A DNA stretch of 64,000 nucleotides from Okapia johnstoni (lineage: Eukaryota; Chordata; Mammalia; Artiodactyla; Giraffidae): contig CM044322.1 of the NCBI GenBank assembly GCA_024291935.2, positions 69,183,405-69,247,404 of the forward strand. Direction: 5' to 3'. The notes under the pieces are model-generated. The model did no database searches and was not told the DNA's origin. It saw nothing but the letters and a program-made list of their open reading frames with translations. Numbering within the stretch: position 1 is the first letter of the stretch; each line of letters starts with the position of its first letter. Position numbers and translations under genes: made by a program. Below, piece by piece: positions 12,106 to 23,640 of the stretch.

Positions 12106-12112
12106 TATAAAA
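12106..12112 (+). promoter_or_regulatory. IL10 TATA box
   Basis: TATAAAA lies in the context CACAATATAAAAGGGGGCAC, 94 bases before the start codon. The expected transcription start is about 30 bases downstream (near 12,137). From there the sequence runs into a short leader containing CAGGGGCTTGCTCTTGCAAA, which resembles the 5' UTR of other mammalian IL10 mRNAs as I recall it. Confidence 0.88.
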
Positions 12113-12136
12113 GGGGGCACAGTAGGTGAAGGTCTA

Positions 12137-12205
12137 CACAACAGGGGCTTGCTCTTGCAAAACCAAACCACAAGTCCGACTCAACGAAGAAGACAGAGCT
12201 CCGCC
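12137..12205 (+). other. IL10 5' UTR (start inferred)
   Basis: A leader of about 69 bases contains no upstream ATG. The start codon context CCGCCATGC has G at -3, a good initiation context. The exact cap site is inferred from TATA spacing. Confidence 0.7.
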
Positions 12206-12373
12206 ATGCCCAGAAGCTCAGCCCTGCTCTGTTGCCTGGTCTTCCTGGCTGGGGTGGCAGCCAGCCGAGATGTGGGCACCCCACCTGACAGCAGCTGTAC
12301 CCACTTCTCAGCCAGCCTGCCCCACATGCTGCGGGAGCTCCGAGCTGCCTTCGGCAGGGTGAAGACTTTCTTT
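12206..12373 (+). CDS. IL10: IL10 coding exon 1
   Basis: This exon encodes residues 1-56: the signal peptide, the variable mature N-terminus, C31 and helix A ([19 protein letters not shown]). It ends at the donor TTT|GTGAGT. The ATG at 12,206 is chosen because the signal peptide follows directly. The open frame extends upstream, but only through promoter and leader. Confidence 0.97.
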
Positions 12374-15300
12374 GTGAGTATAAAGCCCTCCTGTCCTTCC
12401 TTCCTCCCCTAGGGCTGCAGGAAGAGCCATTCTGCAGGAGCTTAAAAGAGCCTCCTTTCCATTCACCTCCACCCTTAGCACCCATTCCCCCCGAAGCTGA
12501 AATTCTTAAGAGTCCCTGGTGGGTTCAGTGAGTTAATCTGAGCTCTGGTAATGCAGCAGATTGTGCAAGAAAAGTTGTCTGTAAAAATGTAAAGGCACTA
12601 TCTCGCCTATGCTAGGAAATCTGTAAAGGATTCCTCTGGAGCTCAATACCTCATTGGCCAGGAGAGATCATGAAGGGTCTGATTGGAGGTGAACATGTTC
12701 CCATACCCCGTGGCAGGGATACAAAAGTTGCCTCAGCTTGGAGGGCTTCCAGAACCTGAAAGATGGATGGCTAGGGGTAGCACATACAGAGGGAAACTTG
12801 CCTCAGAAGATGCTTGCCACTCCCAGAGAACTGTCGGCGCTGCAGCTGGATGTTGGCAGGGAGGAGCAAGAAAAGCAAAGGGCCCTTAGGGGTTGGCATG
12901 GGGGGCCCTGCACATGTGACACAGCTCTACAGAAAGAAGACTTGGACCCAGGCAAGCTTCTTTCTTGCCTTCAAAATCAGCCAGGTTTTTAAAAGAACTT
13001 GATCCCAGGAGGAAGGACCTGGTTTAACTAAGGGGTCCAGCACTGTTGAATGTCCTTTTTCGAAAGCTCTCCTTTCCCTTTTGGAGGCAGGGCTGTGTTG
13101 ATTAAAAATCAAGAAGTCTCTCAATAAAAGGATATCAGAAAGACAGTCATTCTCAGTATTGCTCCAAACCTTGGGTTCACTCTCCTTGTGTTCTTCTTGC
13201 AGCAAATGAAGGATCAACTGGACAGCTTGCTGTTGACCCAGTCTCTGCTGGATGACTTTAAGGTGAGGGCTGGGGTGAGTGTGTTTGCTGGTGCGGGGAG
13301 CCTGCAGTGTGACTAAGGGAGGCTCTGCTTATTCGCCTGCAGGGAGCTGGGTCTGCTTCCTTCACTTCAAAAAGGAGAAGTGGGAAGATCTTAACTCAGC
13401 ACATAGCCAGAAGCCAGGGGGAGGCAGGGGGCTGGGTGTTGCCAAGGGCTCCGTTCCAGGGGGAGGTGGCCACTGAAAAGGTCCCTGGGGAAAAAAGCCA
13501 TCCTCTCAGGCAGTATAGCCCTTCCTCCCGGGTCACCACCCGCCTTGGCTTCTGCCCTTAGGGTTACCTGGGTTGCCAAGCCTTGTCGGAAATGATCCAG
13601 TTTTACCTGGAGGAGGTGATGCCACAGGCTGAGAACCACGGCCCTGACATCAAGGAGCACGTGAATTCCCTGGGGGAGAAGCTGAAGACCCTCAGGCTGC
13701 GGCTGCGGCGCTGTGTGAGTAGCAGACCAGCTCTGTCTCCTCTGGGCTCATCCTGAGACCTCCTCTTGGAGCCCTGCTGCTGCCTGGAGACCCCGAGGCA
13801 CGGGCCCGCGGGCCTCCTGCCCCTCCGGGTATGCGTGGAGCCCCAGGCCTGGCTTGGCTCTCTCTGAGCCGCTGGTGGGGGTGGCTGCTGAGCGCTTACA
13901 TGTGAAGATTTGCAATAGCTTTCCTGTTATTTGTGAGTCATTCGTGGGTTATTAGCCAGTCCCCGGTCTCAACGTGAAAGGGGCCCAGAGCTTCAGCCAG
14001 GGCTCCCTTGTCCCTGGGGCCCGAGGCCCTGGGCCCCGCGGGAGGAGCCAGAGGCGGAGGGCCCCGGAGAGGGAAAGCCCCTTCCTCTCTTTCTCAACCT
14101 TTCGAAAGCAGAGCTTCAGGTGGGGCCCGGGTGACTGCCAGGATTTTCCCAGCATTTTAGAAGGGCCAGGGGGCTCCTCGGTCCCAGGCTAGTGTCTGCG
14201 AATAATCCCCCAGGATTACTGATTCCTCCAACTGCAATGATACCCTCCCTACCAGTTTCCTCTGCTCCCTCGCCGATGTTGAGAAATCGGTTGGGCTCTA
14301 TTTGCAGGACAGTGCTAGGCAAGGGGGTTGGCTGGCAGGGATGACCCTGTGTCTCTGCTCCGCGGGGAACTTAGAAATGGTCCTTGTGGCTGGGACCGAG
14401 GAGGGGGACAGGCCAGAAGCAGGACAGGACGGAAGAAGGGCTGGCTCAGCACTCTGGGTGGCACTGGGATGTGCACGGAAGGAAACTCCAAGACCGAGGC
14501 GTTGCTGCAGCCTTGTTAACAGTGGGGAGTAGCTCCCAGAGACACACATGTCTCCCGGCCCCTGCCTCTGCTGTGCTTCTTCTCTGTCTGGCGGGGAAGG
14601 GAGCACAGACTCAGTCCTCCCCGAGCTGCGGGGGTAGGCATTCAAGATGAGCTGGTCTCCTCCTGTTCCCAGGTTGTCTCCCAAGCACAGTGCATCTGGG
14701 ACCAGGCACCAGTGTGGCTTATACTTTCTCCTTTTCCACAGCATCGCTTCCTGCCCTGTGAAAACAAGAGTAAGGCGGTGGAGCAGGTGAAGAGCGTCTT
14801 CAGTAAGGTGAGCCTGGGATGCTGGCAGGGAGGGCCTGAGGACCGTGACCTCCATCCACTCCCGAAGGGGCAGAGGTGGGCAGGTGCTCAGCAGGCCCTG
14901 AACTTTGCTCGGAGGGAGTGTGAGAACCCGGCAAGTGGTGTGACCTCTTCATCCAGTGAGGGGCTGCCACCTCAGTTATATTTGTTTTCTGTGAAGTGTC
15001 TTTGGGGGTTTCTAAATGACTGCTCCCTGCCTTCGCAGGCCTGTAGGTTGGGCTGTCCAGCCAGCTGTGAACACAGTGAGCGGGGTGCTGGGGAGAGTGA
15101 TAGAGGAAACAGAAAGTAGCTTGTTGGGAATCCAGTCTGAAGCCACACGTGCAGGAAGCTGACACGTGAACGTGCACTTACACACACACCCACAGGTGCA
15201 GCCTGAACGCCCCTGAACCCAGAGCAGGAAGCAGGGCTCTCCTTACCTGGACTTGGCCCCCCTCTCTTTCCACCTGCCAGTCACACCACACAAGGTGCCT

Positions 15301-15981
15301 GAGAATCTCAGCTCTCAAACGAAGTGGGCTTTCTCACTTCCAACTGTCCATGAGCTCTTCTACCCCATTTTCCAGAAGCCATAGGGCCTATGTCCTCCTC
15401 GTGGGCTGAGAACAGACCCTGGGCAGGTTCCAGCATAAGGGACATGAACCCCCCTGCAGGAGGTCAGAGCAGCGGGGCTGGGCCTGCTCACTCCATGGGT
15501 AGGGGAACATAAACAGGAACAAGGATACCTTTTCTCTCTCTCTCTCATTGTCTCTCTTTCAAAGTGGTTCCGCTAATGTGTTTTCATCAGATTTTGAATA
15601 AGCGTCACGTGAGCACATGACCTTTAAAATTGCTGGAAAGGCACCATTCGAAAAACTGTGCTTTGCAAAGTGAATGTTTCTTTTGCTGCCCACTGGGCAA
15701 GGCCCAGGCCAGTGCATAGCCTTTGCTGACAGTCAGGCATATCTCCAGATGCCCAGAGTCTGTCCTTCATCTCCCAATGCAAGCAAACCAGTGCAGCCTC
15801 TGGGCCCAGGGTCATGACCACCCCAGCGGGGACCCATTCACTTGCTCAGATGGAGTTTTCACTGAAGATGTCTTCTCTCCCCACACAGCTCCAAGAGAGG
15901 GGTGTCTACAAAGCCATGAGTGAGTTTGACATCTTCATCAACTACATAGAAACCTACGTGACAATGAAGATGGAAAAGTGA
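12206..15981 (+). CDS. IL10: Interleukin-10, complete five-exon gene
   Basis: IL10 is a secreted class II alpha-helical cytokine. It acts as a domain-swapped homodimer on IL10RA/IL10RB to activate JAK1/TYK2-STAT3 and damp inflammatory gene expression. The coding exons are 12206-12373, 13203-13262, 13562-13714, 14742-14807 and 15889-15981, all with GT-AG introns in phase 0. They give 540 bases and 179 residues, against about 178 in other mammals. Residues 1 to about 19 form a hydrophobic signal peptide ([17 protein letters not shown]). The four conserved cysteines after the leader are C31, C81, C127 and C133, expected to pair 31-127 and 81-133. N135-K-S137 is an N-glycosylation sequon. The C-terminal helix [17 protein letters not shown] is family-typical. 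All exons are intact, with no frameshift or stop. The N-terminal mature segment ([10 protein letters not shown]) is the least conserved part. Identification is near certain. Confidence 0.98.
13203..13262 (+). CDS. IL10: IL10 coding exon 2
   Basis: This exon encodes residues 57-76 ([20 protein letters not shown]), helix B and the following turn. It lies between acceptor TTCTTGCAG and donor AAG|GTGAGG. Its 60-base length is usual for IL10 exon 2. Confidence 0.97.
13562..13714 (+). CDS. IL10: IL10 coding exon 3
   Basis: This exon encodes residues 77-127, helices C and D, from [20 protein letters not shown] to [11 protein letters not shown]. It supplies C81 and C127. Acceptor CCCTTAG and donor TGT|GTGAGT are clear. 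At 153 bases it has the expected family size. Confidence 0.97.
14742..14807 (+). CDS. IL10: IL10 coding exon 4
   Basis: This exon encodes residues 128-149 ([20 protein letters not shown] then SK), including C133 and the N135 glycosylation sequon. It lies between acceptor TTCCACAG and donor AAG|GTGAGC. Confidence 0.97.
15889..15981 (+). CDS. IL10: IL10 coding exon 5 and stop
   Basis: This exon encodes residues 150-179, the long C-terminal helices E and F that intertwine in the dimer ([20 protein letters not shown] onward, ending KMEK), then TGA at 15,979-15,981. The acceptor is CCACACAG. Confidence 0.97.
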   Translation, partial: LQERGVYKAMSEFDIFINYIETYVTMKMEK

Positions 15982-16722
15982 AGCATTCTAGGGAAGAAGA
16001 CCTCCAGCATGCTGACTCTACTAGACTCTATGACATAAATGGAAGATCTCTGAAATCCGATCCAGGGTTCTGAGAGAGCAGAATCAGCTCCCTGGAGACC
16101 TCTACTGTACCTCTCTCCTAGAATATTTATTACCTCTAATACCTCAGCTCCCATGTCTATTTATTTACTGAGCTTCTCTGTGAACTATTTAGAAAGAAGC
16201 AGAATATTATACTTTTTTCAGTATTTATTAATTTCACCTGTGTTTAAGCTGTTTCCATAGGATGATACCCTATGGTATTTTAGTGTTTAAAGAGAAATTG
16301 TAAGTTATATAAAGAAATGTTCCTTGTGGAGCCAACTGCAGTTTCCATTCCAAGCCTAACCATGCTTGTCAGCTGTTGGGCTATTTTCCCTGACCGCCCT
16401 CTAATTTCTCTTGTCCCTGGACCCACCCGGGTCCCTGGGCTCCCCAAGTGTAATTGAGACTCTTACGCTCTTAGGAAGAGAAACTAGGGAGCCCCTCTGA
16501 CGATTAATATTCCAGTGGCTCTGAGGGATTCCCCTGACCTCATTCCCCAACCATGTCATTCTTGAAAGCTGCGGTCAGCTTGTTATTTATAACAACCTAA
16601 AATTGGTTCTAATAGAACTCAGTTTGAACTAGAAGCAACTCAATTCCTCTGGGAATGTTACATTGTTTGTCTGTCTTCATAGCAGATTTTAATTTTGAAT
16701 AAATAAATGAGTCATTAAAACC
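15982..16722 (+). promoter_or_regulatory. IL10 3' UTR with AU-rich elements
   Basis: ATTTA pentamers start at 16,125, 16,159, 16,163 (overlapping the previous one), 16,187, 16,223 and 16,585, in an AT-rich context. Such elements recruit TTP/ZFP36, HuR and AUF1 and make IL10 mRNA labile. In other mammals MK2 signalling opposes this decay, and the MK2 gene is the next gene in this window. Confidence 0.9.
16698..16707 (+). terminator. IL10 polyadenylation signals
   Basis: Two overlapping AATAAA hexamers (16,698-16,703 and 16,702-16,707) are followed by ATGAGTCATTAAAACC. Cleavage is expected near 16,720. Confidence 0.9.
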
Positions 16723-16724
16723 AC

Positions 16725-17654
16725 GTTACGGTGTCAGTTGACTTCTGTCTGGCTAAAAATGTTCCCTCAAAGTTTCCAAGATAGAAGAGAGTAGATGAAT
16801 GAATTCTGCATTCCAGGGAAAAAAAGCTGGATATCATCTCCCAGAAAAGGGAAGCCTCCAAACCTAACCGGGGAAAAGCTGTCACCCCTTCAAATGCCAA
16901 GAGTGAAGGCCACCATAGTTTTCTCATAGACTCGATCCTTTAAAGAATCATCCTTCACGATCGTGCTAATTTTCAAGGCTAAGGATGGGAGTCTGTGCAT
17001 ACCAAAATTGAAAAGCTAGGCAGAGGAAGTTTTCCAGTGTTTTGGTTTGGGGGTTTTGGTGGGGTTTTGTCTGTCTTGTTTTTTGTTATTCTTGTCTGCT
17101 TCTTCAAGCTCCAAAGTTCCAGGGGTGAATATTAATTTGCCCGGGTTATTGTGAGGATTAAGATAAAGGGCTACATATCTCCGGACACTAGGAGATGGTC
17201 CTAGTGCACACAGTTGGCTGTTATTAGTATTCACACCTAAAATCTTCTACCAAATTCTCCTTGAGCTGAGCTCAAAGGCAACAGGCTGGACCCAGTAGGG
17301 TGGAATATAAGCAAGGCGGCCCAAGGATTTAAGCTGCTGCATTTCTGCTCTCTCCTTGAGCCGCCAGACAAACCTGAGATCGGCTTCAGACTGCGGTCTG
17401 CTGGGAGGGGCATGGTGGCTGGGGAAGCCCTGCTCAAAGCCCATGACTTGATGCAGAGAGGGGAAAGAAGGGCTAAGGAAACCCCGACCCCCCTCACCCT
17501 CTGCTCGGGCAGCCCTGGTCTGGGGGAGGGTGGGAGCCGAGCGGCTGTGGTCAGTTTTTCAGTAAAACCTGACTCACTCCGGTTAAAGTAACCATAGGAA
17601 GGAAGTGGGAAGCATCAAAGCTGAAATTCTGAGATGAAAGGTTAGGGTTGAGAA
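16725..17654. other. IL10 3' flank, no gene seen
   Basis: No exon or confidently classified repeat was recognised. A GT-rich stretch (about 17,035-17,090) follows the gene. Confidence 0.5.
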
Positions 17655-18355
17655 CAGAGGCTAGCATGAAAGAGAATAAAATAGTGTCATTTGCAGCAAC
17701 ATGGGTGGACCTAGAGATGGGCATACTGAATGAAGTAAGTCAGACAGAGAAAGGGAAATATCTCATGGCAATTCTTATATGCAGAATCTACAAAGAAATG
17801 ATACAAATGAGCATATTTACAAAACAGAAACAGTCTCACAGACTTAGAGATTGAATTTATGGTTACCAGTGGGGAAGAAAGGGGGGAAGGGATAGTTAGG
17901 GAGTTTGGCCTGGATGTGTACACACTGCTAAGCAACAAGGATTGCCTGTACAGCACAGGGAACTCTGCTCAGTGTTAAGTGCCAGCCTGGATGGGAGGGG
18001 AGTCTGGGGGAGAGTGGATATATGTATATGCATGGTTGAGTCACTTCAGTCACCTGAAACTATCACAATATTGTTATTCAGCTATGCGTCCATTCTAAAT
18101 CACTTCAGTCATGTCTGACCCTGTGCGACCCTACGAACTGTAGCCCGCCAGGCTCCTCTGTCCATGGGCTTCTCCAGGCAAGAAAACTGAAGTGGGCTGC
18201 CCTGCCCTCCTCCAGGGGATCTTCCCCACCCAGGGATCAAACCTGCCTCTCTTATGTCTCCTGCATTGGCAGGCAGGTTCTTTACCACTAGCACCATCCG
18301 GGAAGCCCTAATCAGCTATACTCCTCTATAAAATAAAAAGTTGAAAAACAAAAAA
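17655..18355 (+). repeat. L1 3' end, split by a SINE
   Basis: The artiodactyl L1 tail reads GCAACATGGGTGGACCTAGA, GAAGTAAGTCAGACAGAGAA, ATGGTTACCAGTGGGGAAGA and TACAGCACAGGGAACTCTGC. It resumes after the SINE with CAGCTATACTCCTCTATAAA and an A-rich end. The SINE at 18,086-18,311 interrupts it. Confidence 0.9.
18086..18311 (-). repeat. Bov-tA/Bov-A SINE inserted in L1
   Basis: This is an inverted copy: CAGGCTCCTCTGTCCATGGG, CTGCCCTGCCCTCCTCCAGG, CCACCCAGGGATCAAACCTG, ending CCATCCGGGAAGCCC. The octamer TCAGCTAT occurs on both sides (18,078-18,085 and 18,312-18,319), consistent with a target-site duplication within the L1. Confidence 0.9.
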
Positions 18356-18769
18356 GAATGAAGGCTAGCAGAAGACAATGAGAGAGGGAGGAAGACTCTC
18401 TATATTGAAAAGGAGAAGAAGCCATGAGCCCCTCAGCTGAGCAAGTTCAGGTGGTTGGGCTCGCTGACAGGTAATGCACTCTAACTTTGGTTTGAGGTTG
18501 ACACCTCACGTGAGGGAAGTGGGCATCTGAAACCAACAGAAAGAAACTCACCTAGAGAAGCCACATCATTGATAAGATGCTGACAAAAACGACGACTTCT
18601 TGAGTACTTCTTTTGAGCCAATCTGTTCTAGGCATGCACGATATGCACCAGTTACACTTTATGATATTTTATTGCTGTTTTCTATAAGAAACTGATGCTC
18701 AAAAATGTTGATCGGGCTTGGCCACGTGAGTGATGTGGAGAATGGACCATTGAGAACAGCAGCACGAAA

Positions 18770-19200
18770 GGTCTTTTCCTTTGTACCTTTGTACCAATTA
18801 CCTATCATTGCACCCCCACCCCCCACAAGTAAAGCAGCTCAGAACAACAAACGTCTGTTATTTCACAGTTCCTATAGGTCAGGAATCTTGGGACAGCACA
18901 GGTCACGAAGGAGGCTGTAGTCAAAATGACAGCCGGGGAAGCAATCACTTGAAGTCTTGACTGGGGCTGGACAATTACATGCCCAACTGCACGCTCACAG
19001 GGCTGTTGGCAAGTGGCCTCAGCGCATCACCGACCACTGGCAGGTGGCCTTGGCTTCTTGCCACATGAGCCGCTGCACACAGCTTCCTGAGTGTCCTCAC
19101 AACACGGCAGTTGTCTTCCTGAGCCAATGATCCAAGGTATCCTTTTGACCTAACCTCAGAAATCTCACACCATCACTTCTGCCACATTCCATTTGTTAGA
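18770..19200. repeat. Ancient interspersed repeat, family unresolved
   Basis: The phrases AGCTCAGAACAACAAACGTC, TTATTTCACAGTTCCTATAG, GGTCAGGAATCTTGGGACAG and TCTTCCTGAGCCAATGATCC resemble a widespread old mammalian repeat. I could not name the family from memory. Confidence 0.5.
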
Positions 19201-19509
19201 AGCATATTGTTAAGGATATTGCAGGGGAGAGGAATTAGATTCCACCTTTGGAAGGACAGAGTATCGGAGTATCTGTGGACATGCTTTAAAACTACTACAC
19301 CCTTCTAAGAATTTAGAAGAAATTGCTTTTAACAATCATCAGGCGCCTGGATTATTAAGGGGAAGGAGGAGGTTTGTATAGATATCAGAGTGCGTGGATA
19401 GGCCATCATCAAGGATCCTACCCTCTTCAGTACTCTCTTACAGGTTCAATCTAATATAATTACTTCTCTGAGCCTCAGTGTCTCATCTGGAAAATGAGCA
19501 AAACTTGTT

Positions 19510-19895
19510 TTCCAGGTGTTGTGAACTGCATGTGTCTCCTCAAAATGTATGTGTTAAAGCCCTAACCCCCAATGTGATGGTATTTGGAGATGGGTCCTTT
19601 GGAAGGTAATCAGTTAGATGAGGTCATAAGGGTGGGGACCTTGTGATGAGATTAGTGTCCTAATAAGGAAAGATGGCAGAGAGCTCATGCATGTGTGCTC
19701 TCTGTGTCTCCTCCCTCCTCCCAAACACAAAGAAAGGAGATCATGTGAGTAGAAGAGGCCTCAGGATGAAAGCTACTTTGCCAGCACCTTAATCTTGGAC
19801 TTTCAGCATTCAGAACTGAGAAAAATAATGTCTTTTGTTTAAGACACTCAGTCTCTGGCACTTTGTTATGGCAGCTTGGGCTGACTAATACACCA
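19510..19895 (+). repeat. MLT1-like MaLR LTR
   Basis: A MaLR-type solo LTR reads ATGTGTTAAAGCCCTAACCC, CAATGTGATGGTATTTGGAG, GATGAGGTCATAAGGGTGGG, AGCACCTTAATCTTGGACTT and GGCAGCTTGGGCTGACTAAT, in the family's order. It is an old non-coding retroviral remnant. Confidence 0.75.
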
Positions 19896-21521
19896 GGTGT
19901 GATGTCAGAGTCAAGTGGAGTGTCAGGAATGAAGATGTCCATGTGTTTTGAATAGGAGGTGCAGAGATGAGGTTTGGATGGGGCCTTTGCTTCCTATCTT
20001 TATTCTCTAAGAGCAAACGACCTCACCTTCCCTCTTGTCCACCGGTCCCCCCACGGCAGAGGTTGGCTGTCAGTGGAGAATGAGACTCTGCTTGCCTGTG
20101 GTCCCAGCTGCCAAATTGAGGAGAGTGGGCCCCGTGAGATCAGCTCCCCAAATCTGTGATGACAATGTGGTTACCCAATCTGAACCCTGGCAGAATCAGA
20201 GAGAAAGCAAGCATGTTCTTCCATCCTGGGGGTGAGGCACAATCTGGAAGGAAGGGAATGAGGTCAAAGACGAACAGAAAGAGGAAAGAGGAGGACCAGT
20301 CAGATGGAAGAACCGCCCATTAGATGCCCTGTTTCTCCTCAAAACACTTGGTAAGCGGATTTAATTGTTGAACATGGGAACCAGCTCTAGGCCTGCAGTG
20401 AGTTAGGGAAAAGCAGACGTAACACTACAAGGAAACAGGAGCTGGATCATAACATACAACCAAAATTTAAAATGGCAGAAAGATCTTTGAACTCACATAA
20501 ACTACAGAACTGGCTGCAGAATGAACCAGTCAACTCTGTATCTCTGAGTGGCTGGTGGGTCCCAGGTGGTATGTATCCCATTATTTAATACTCCTTTTAA
20601 GCACTAACTCACTTGATGACTTTACGTACCTTGTCTGGGCCTCATTTTCCTCAATAATAAAGTAAGGAACTAGGTCTGGACCAATGGTTTCAAACTGGGC
20701 CCATTCATGTGGGTTCTCGAAGGCACTCATGGGCTGGGAGAGGATTGCCTTTGAATAATTTCCAAAATTTGAAGACTTCTAGTGGGAATTGTATATTTGT
20801 CAGCCCTACCTCCCATAAGTCTGTCTAGACGCCAAAAAAGCCATGGTACGTGCTTGGCTAAAGTAATAGCCACTTTGTATGGAAAAACAGGTTACTTCTT
20901 GCTGATTGAAAGCTATTCTTGGTAATTATGTATCACACCTTTGATAAACAATCAGAAAATGGAATTATTTCCTTCAAAAAGCATTTAACCAGCCAAAATA
21001 GTTTAAAATGGACTCTCAGAGGAAAATTGGTTCCAGCAGTTGTGGTCAAAAGCTTTAAAACCAGTAAATTTAAATTCCCTTCAAGCCCTCAGTTCCTAAT
21101 CCCAGCAGCAGATTCTTTCAGTCTGCCATACCCACTTCCACTTAAACCCTCTTCCAGGACATGCTCGTTTGTCTACAAGGTCTGCACTGGAGATTTTCCA
21201 AACAGCTTCCCAGTGATCCGTGTGTCAACAGCTCCCCTCTTCAAAAAGGGCTGAGCACCCACAGAGCCCTGAGCTTCCAGAAGCTCAGCACTCTGCCTGG
21301 AGAGGATATGGGAATAACACAGATTACTTCTTATTCCACAGCACCCGGATGACATGGGCAGGCTCTGGAATCTGCTCAGTTTTGGCTGCAAGCCACATGA
21401 CCTACTTCAGTATTCTCTATAATACAGAGAGAATAATCATTCCTTCAAGGTGTTGTTGTCATAAGTGAAAAAGGCGTGGATACATGTAAAGCACAGAGTA
21501 ACTAATTAAAGCAGCTCCAGG
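19896..21521. other. Intergenic, no gene seen
   Basis: No exon or confidently named repeat was recognised. The 111-codon open frame at 20,919-21,254 has no recognisable domain. Confidence 0.5.
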
Positions 21522-21715
21522 CTTCCAGGGAGATAAAGAATTCACCTGCCAATGCAGGAGATGCAGGCTCAATCCCTGGGTCAGGAAGATCCCCTGGAGT
21601 AGAAAATGGCAACCCGCTCCAGTATTCTTGCCTGGAAAATCCCATGGACAGAGGAGCCTGGCGGGCTGCAGTCCACTGGGTCACAAAGAGTCGGACATGA
21701 CCGAGCAGCACAGCA
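21522..21715 (+). repeat. Bov-tA/Bov-A type SINE
   Basis: The copy carries GGCTTCCAGGGAGATAAAGA at the head, CAATCCCTGGGTCAGGAAGA, CAACCCGCTCCAGTATTCTT and GAGTCGGACATGACCGAGCA. Confidence 0.94.
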
Positions 21716-22564
21716 CATTCTTTAGCTGTTTGGGAAAATGCACACATGAGAGATGGTAAGATCAGTGGCAACACCATGAACAAGAGCTGGACATCCCTTG
21801 TATGCCATTCACTAGACCTATATCTTTCATTATAATGCCTTCTTCCTCCCTACTCACCAGTTCTAAGAGGAAAGCAAAAATGAACCATTTAAGAAGGAAA
21901 AAGGGAAATGACAGTTTTTTGAGTGCTTGAAGTTGGTCTCAGAAATATTTGGTTTGATAAAGTTAAGAAATATACATATGAATTACAGTCATTAGAGTTG
22001 CATAAATCTAGTGAACTGCTTAACAAAAGCACCTAATTTCATTCAGAGCAATAGTAGTTGCACATAACATTAAATACATTAGATTAACTATGTAGAAAGC
22101 TTCACTTGATTACAACACTGAGCTTTGTTCATACATGCTCATTATCCATCGTTGTTACTTACCTGCTAACAACCTGAAAAGTGAGACAGTCTACTACCTT
22201 GCTTTTTCTTTTACCATTGTTTAAGAAAAATATTTTTTTTTCCAAGATCAAAAGGCCATTGTATAACAGAGCCTAGAGTTTGTCCCATATACAACCTGGA
22301 ACAGCATGTCTATCAGAAGACATCTTCCTGGATTATGGGGGGAGGGGCGGGGGAGGATATCATTTCCCCAACCGGATCCTATCAAATCTCTCCACCAGGG
22401 TTTAGATAGTAGCTAAGATTAGTATGCAGCATAAATAACTAATCAAGTCACCTTACAGAATTATTTCTACATACATATGTGACAAGGATGAGGTTCAAAT
22501 AAAAACAGGCAGACTGGGCTCCTCGCTGGACTTTGCCTCAAATCAGAATTGTTATGAGAGGTAC
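21716..22564. other. AT-rich intergenic DNA, no gene seen
   Basis: Unique-looking AT-rich sequence. No exon or named repeat was recognised. Confidence 0.5.
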
Positions 22565-23640
22565 ATTTATTCACTCAGAACCTGTTATGCTATAAGTACT
22601 ATGTTGAGTGCTGAAGAAAAAGGCAGTGAGACAGACATGGAATCTACCCTCACAGATTTCATAGCTAGGGGTGGAAATAGACATTGCCAAGTTAACAACA
22701 CAATTTTATTATAATTGTGATTTCAACTAAATGAGAAATAGGAGCTTTAAAAGAGCAACTCACCTAGACTCAGGTTAGAGGGAGGCTTCTGTGGAAGGTG
22801 ACATTCACCTGGACATGGAAAATGAACGGGAGCTGGCCAACAAAGAGGGAGGTGATGAGAACATTAGCAGGGAGAACTGTGTATTAAAGACCCATGCAGG
22901 GTGGGATAGGGAGGGAGGTGGGAGGGAGGTTCAAGAGGGAGGGGACAGATGTATACCTATGGCTGATTCGTGTTGAGGTTTGGCAGAAGCCAACTCAATT
23001 CTGTAAAGTAATTATCCTTCAATTTAAAAAAAAATGTAAAATTTTTTAAAAAAAGTAAAGACCCCTTAGAACTGAGAAGAACGGGAAGCGGGTGTCTCTG
23101 AAGCAAGGGTGATTTGTACTGATAGCTGGACCTGGACCCTTTCAGGACCCTCTGACCTCTCCATACCCTCTCATAATCTGAGGCTTGGAAGTAGGACAGA
23201 ACTTAAACTATTTAAGGAAATAAAAAATGAAGCCCAATAAGTGAGGGACATCATGCTTGAGGGAGAGAGATTTAAGATGAGCTTGAAGCAATGGGCAGGG
23301 ATAAAATTTTTAGACTTTAACCTAAGAGCAAAGGGACACTATTGAAGGCTATTAGGTAGAGAGAAAAATACGTTATCTTTTGAACGAGACCACGTAGGGG
23401 CCATTTGCTAGCAATCCAGACAAGAGGAAATTGCAGTCTGGACTAAGGTGATAAGAAACAGGAATTGAGAGAAGTGCAAGTGATCAGATATTCAGCAACC
23501 ACTCAGATGAGAGAGTGGTGACAGCAGGTGATGACCAAACCAAACCTCAGATTTCTGACTTGAACAACTGGGTGGAGAAGAAGCCGGTTTGGAGAGAAGG
23601 GTGATACACTTGTCAACTACAAATTGGCACTTGCCAAGGG
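22565..23640 (-). repeat. L2 LINE, interrupted by an L1 tail
   Basis: The + strand reads as reversed L2. The block at 22,565-22,690 includes TGTTATGCTATAAGTACTAT and CTACCCTCACAGATTTCATA. AACCTAAGAGCAAAGGGACACTATTGAAGG-like sequence lies at about 23,320, and AGTCTGGACTAAGGTGATAA at about 23,435. The L1 tail at 22,885-23,050 lies between the two parts. Confidence 0.7.
22885..23050 (+). repeat. L1 3' tail
   Basis: The polypurine-rich artiodactyl L1 tail reads GGGAGGGAGGTTCAAGAGGG, ATACCTATGGCTGATTCGTG and CTGTAAAGTAATTATCCTTC, followed by an A-rich terminus. Confidence 0.85.

Noticed and set aside
14298..14855. 185-codon open frame antisense to IL10
   Set aside because: It spans intron 3 and exon 4 of IL10 on the opposite strand, with no domain and no independent support.
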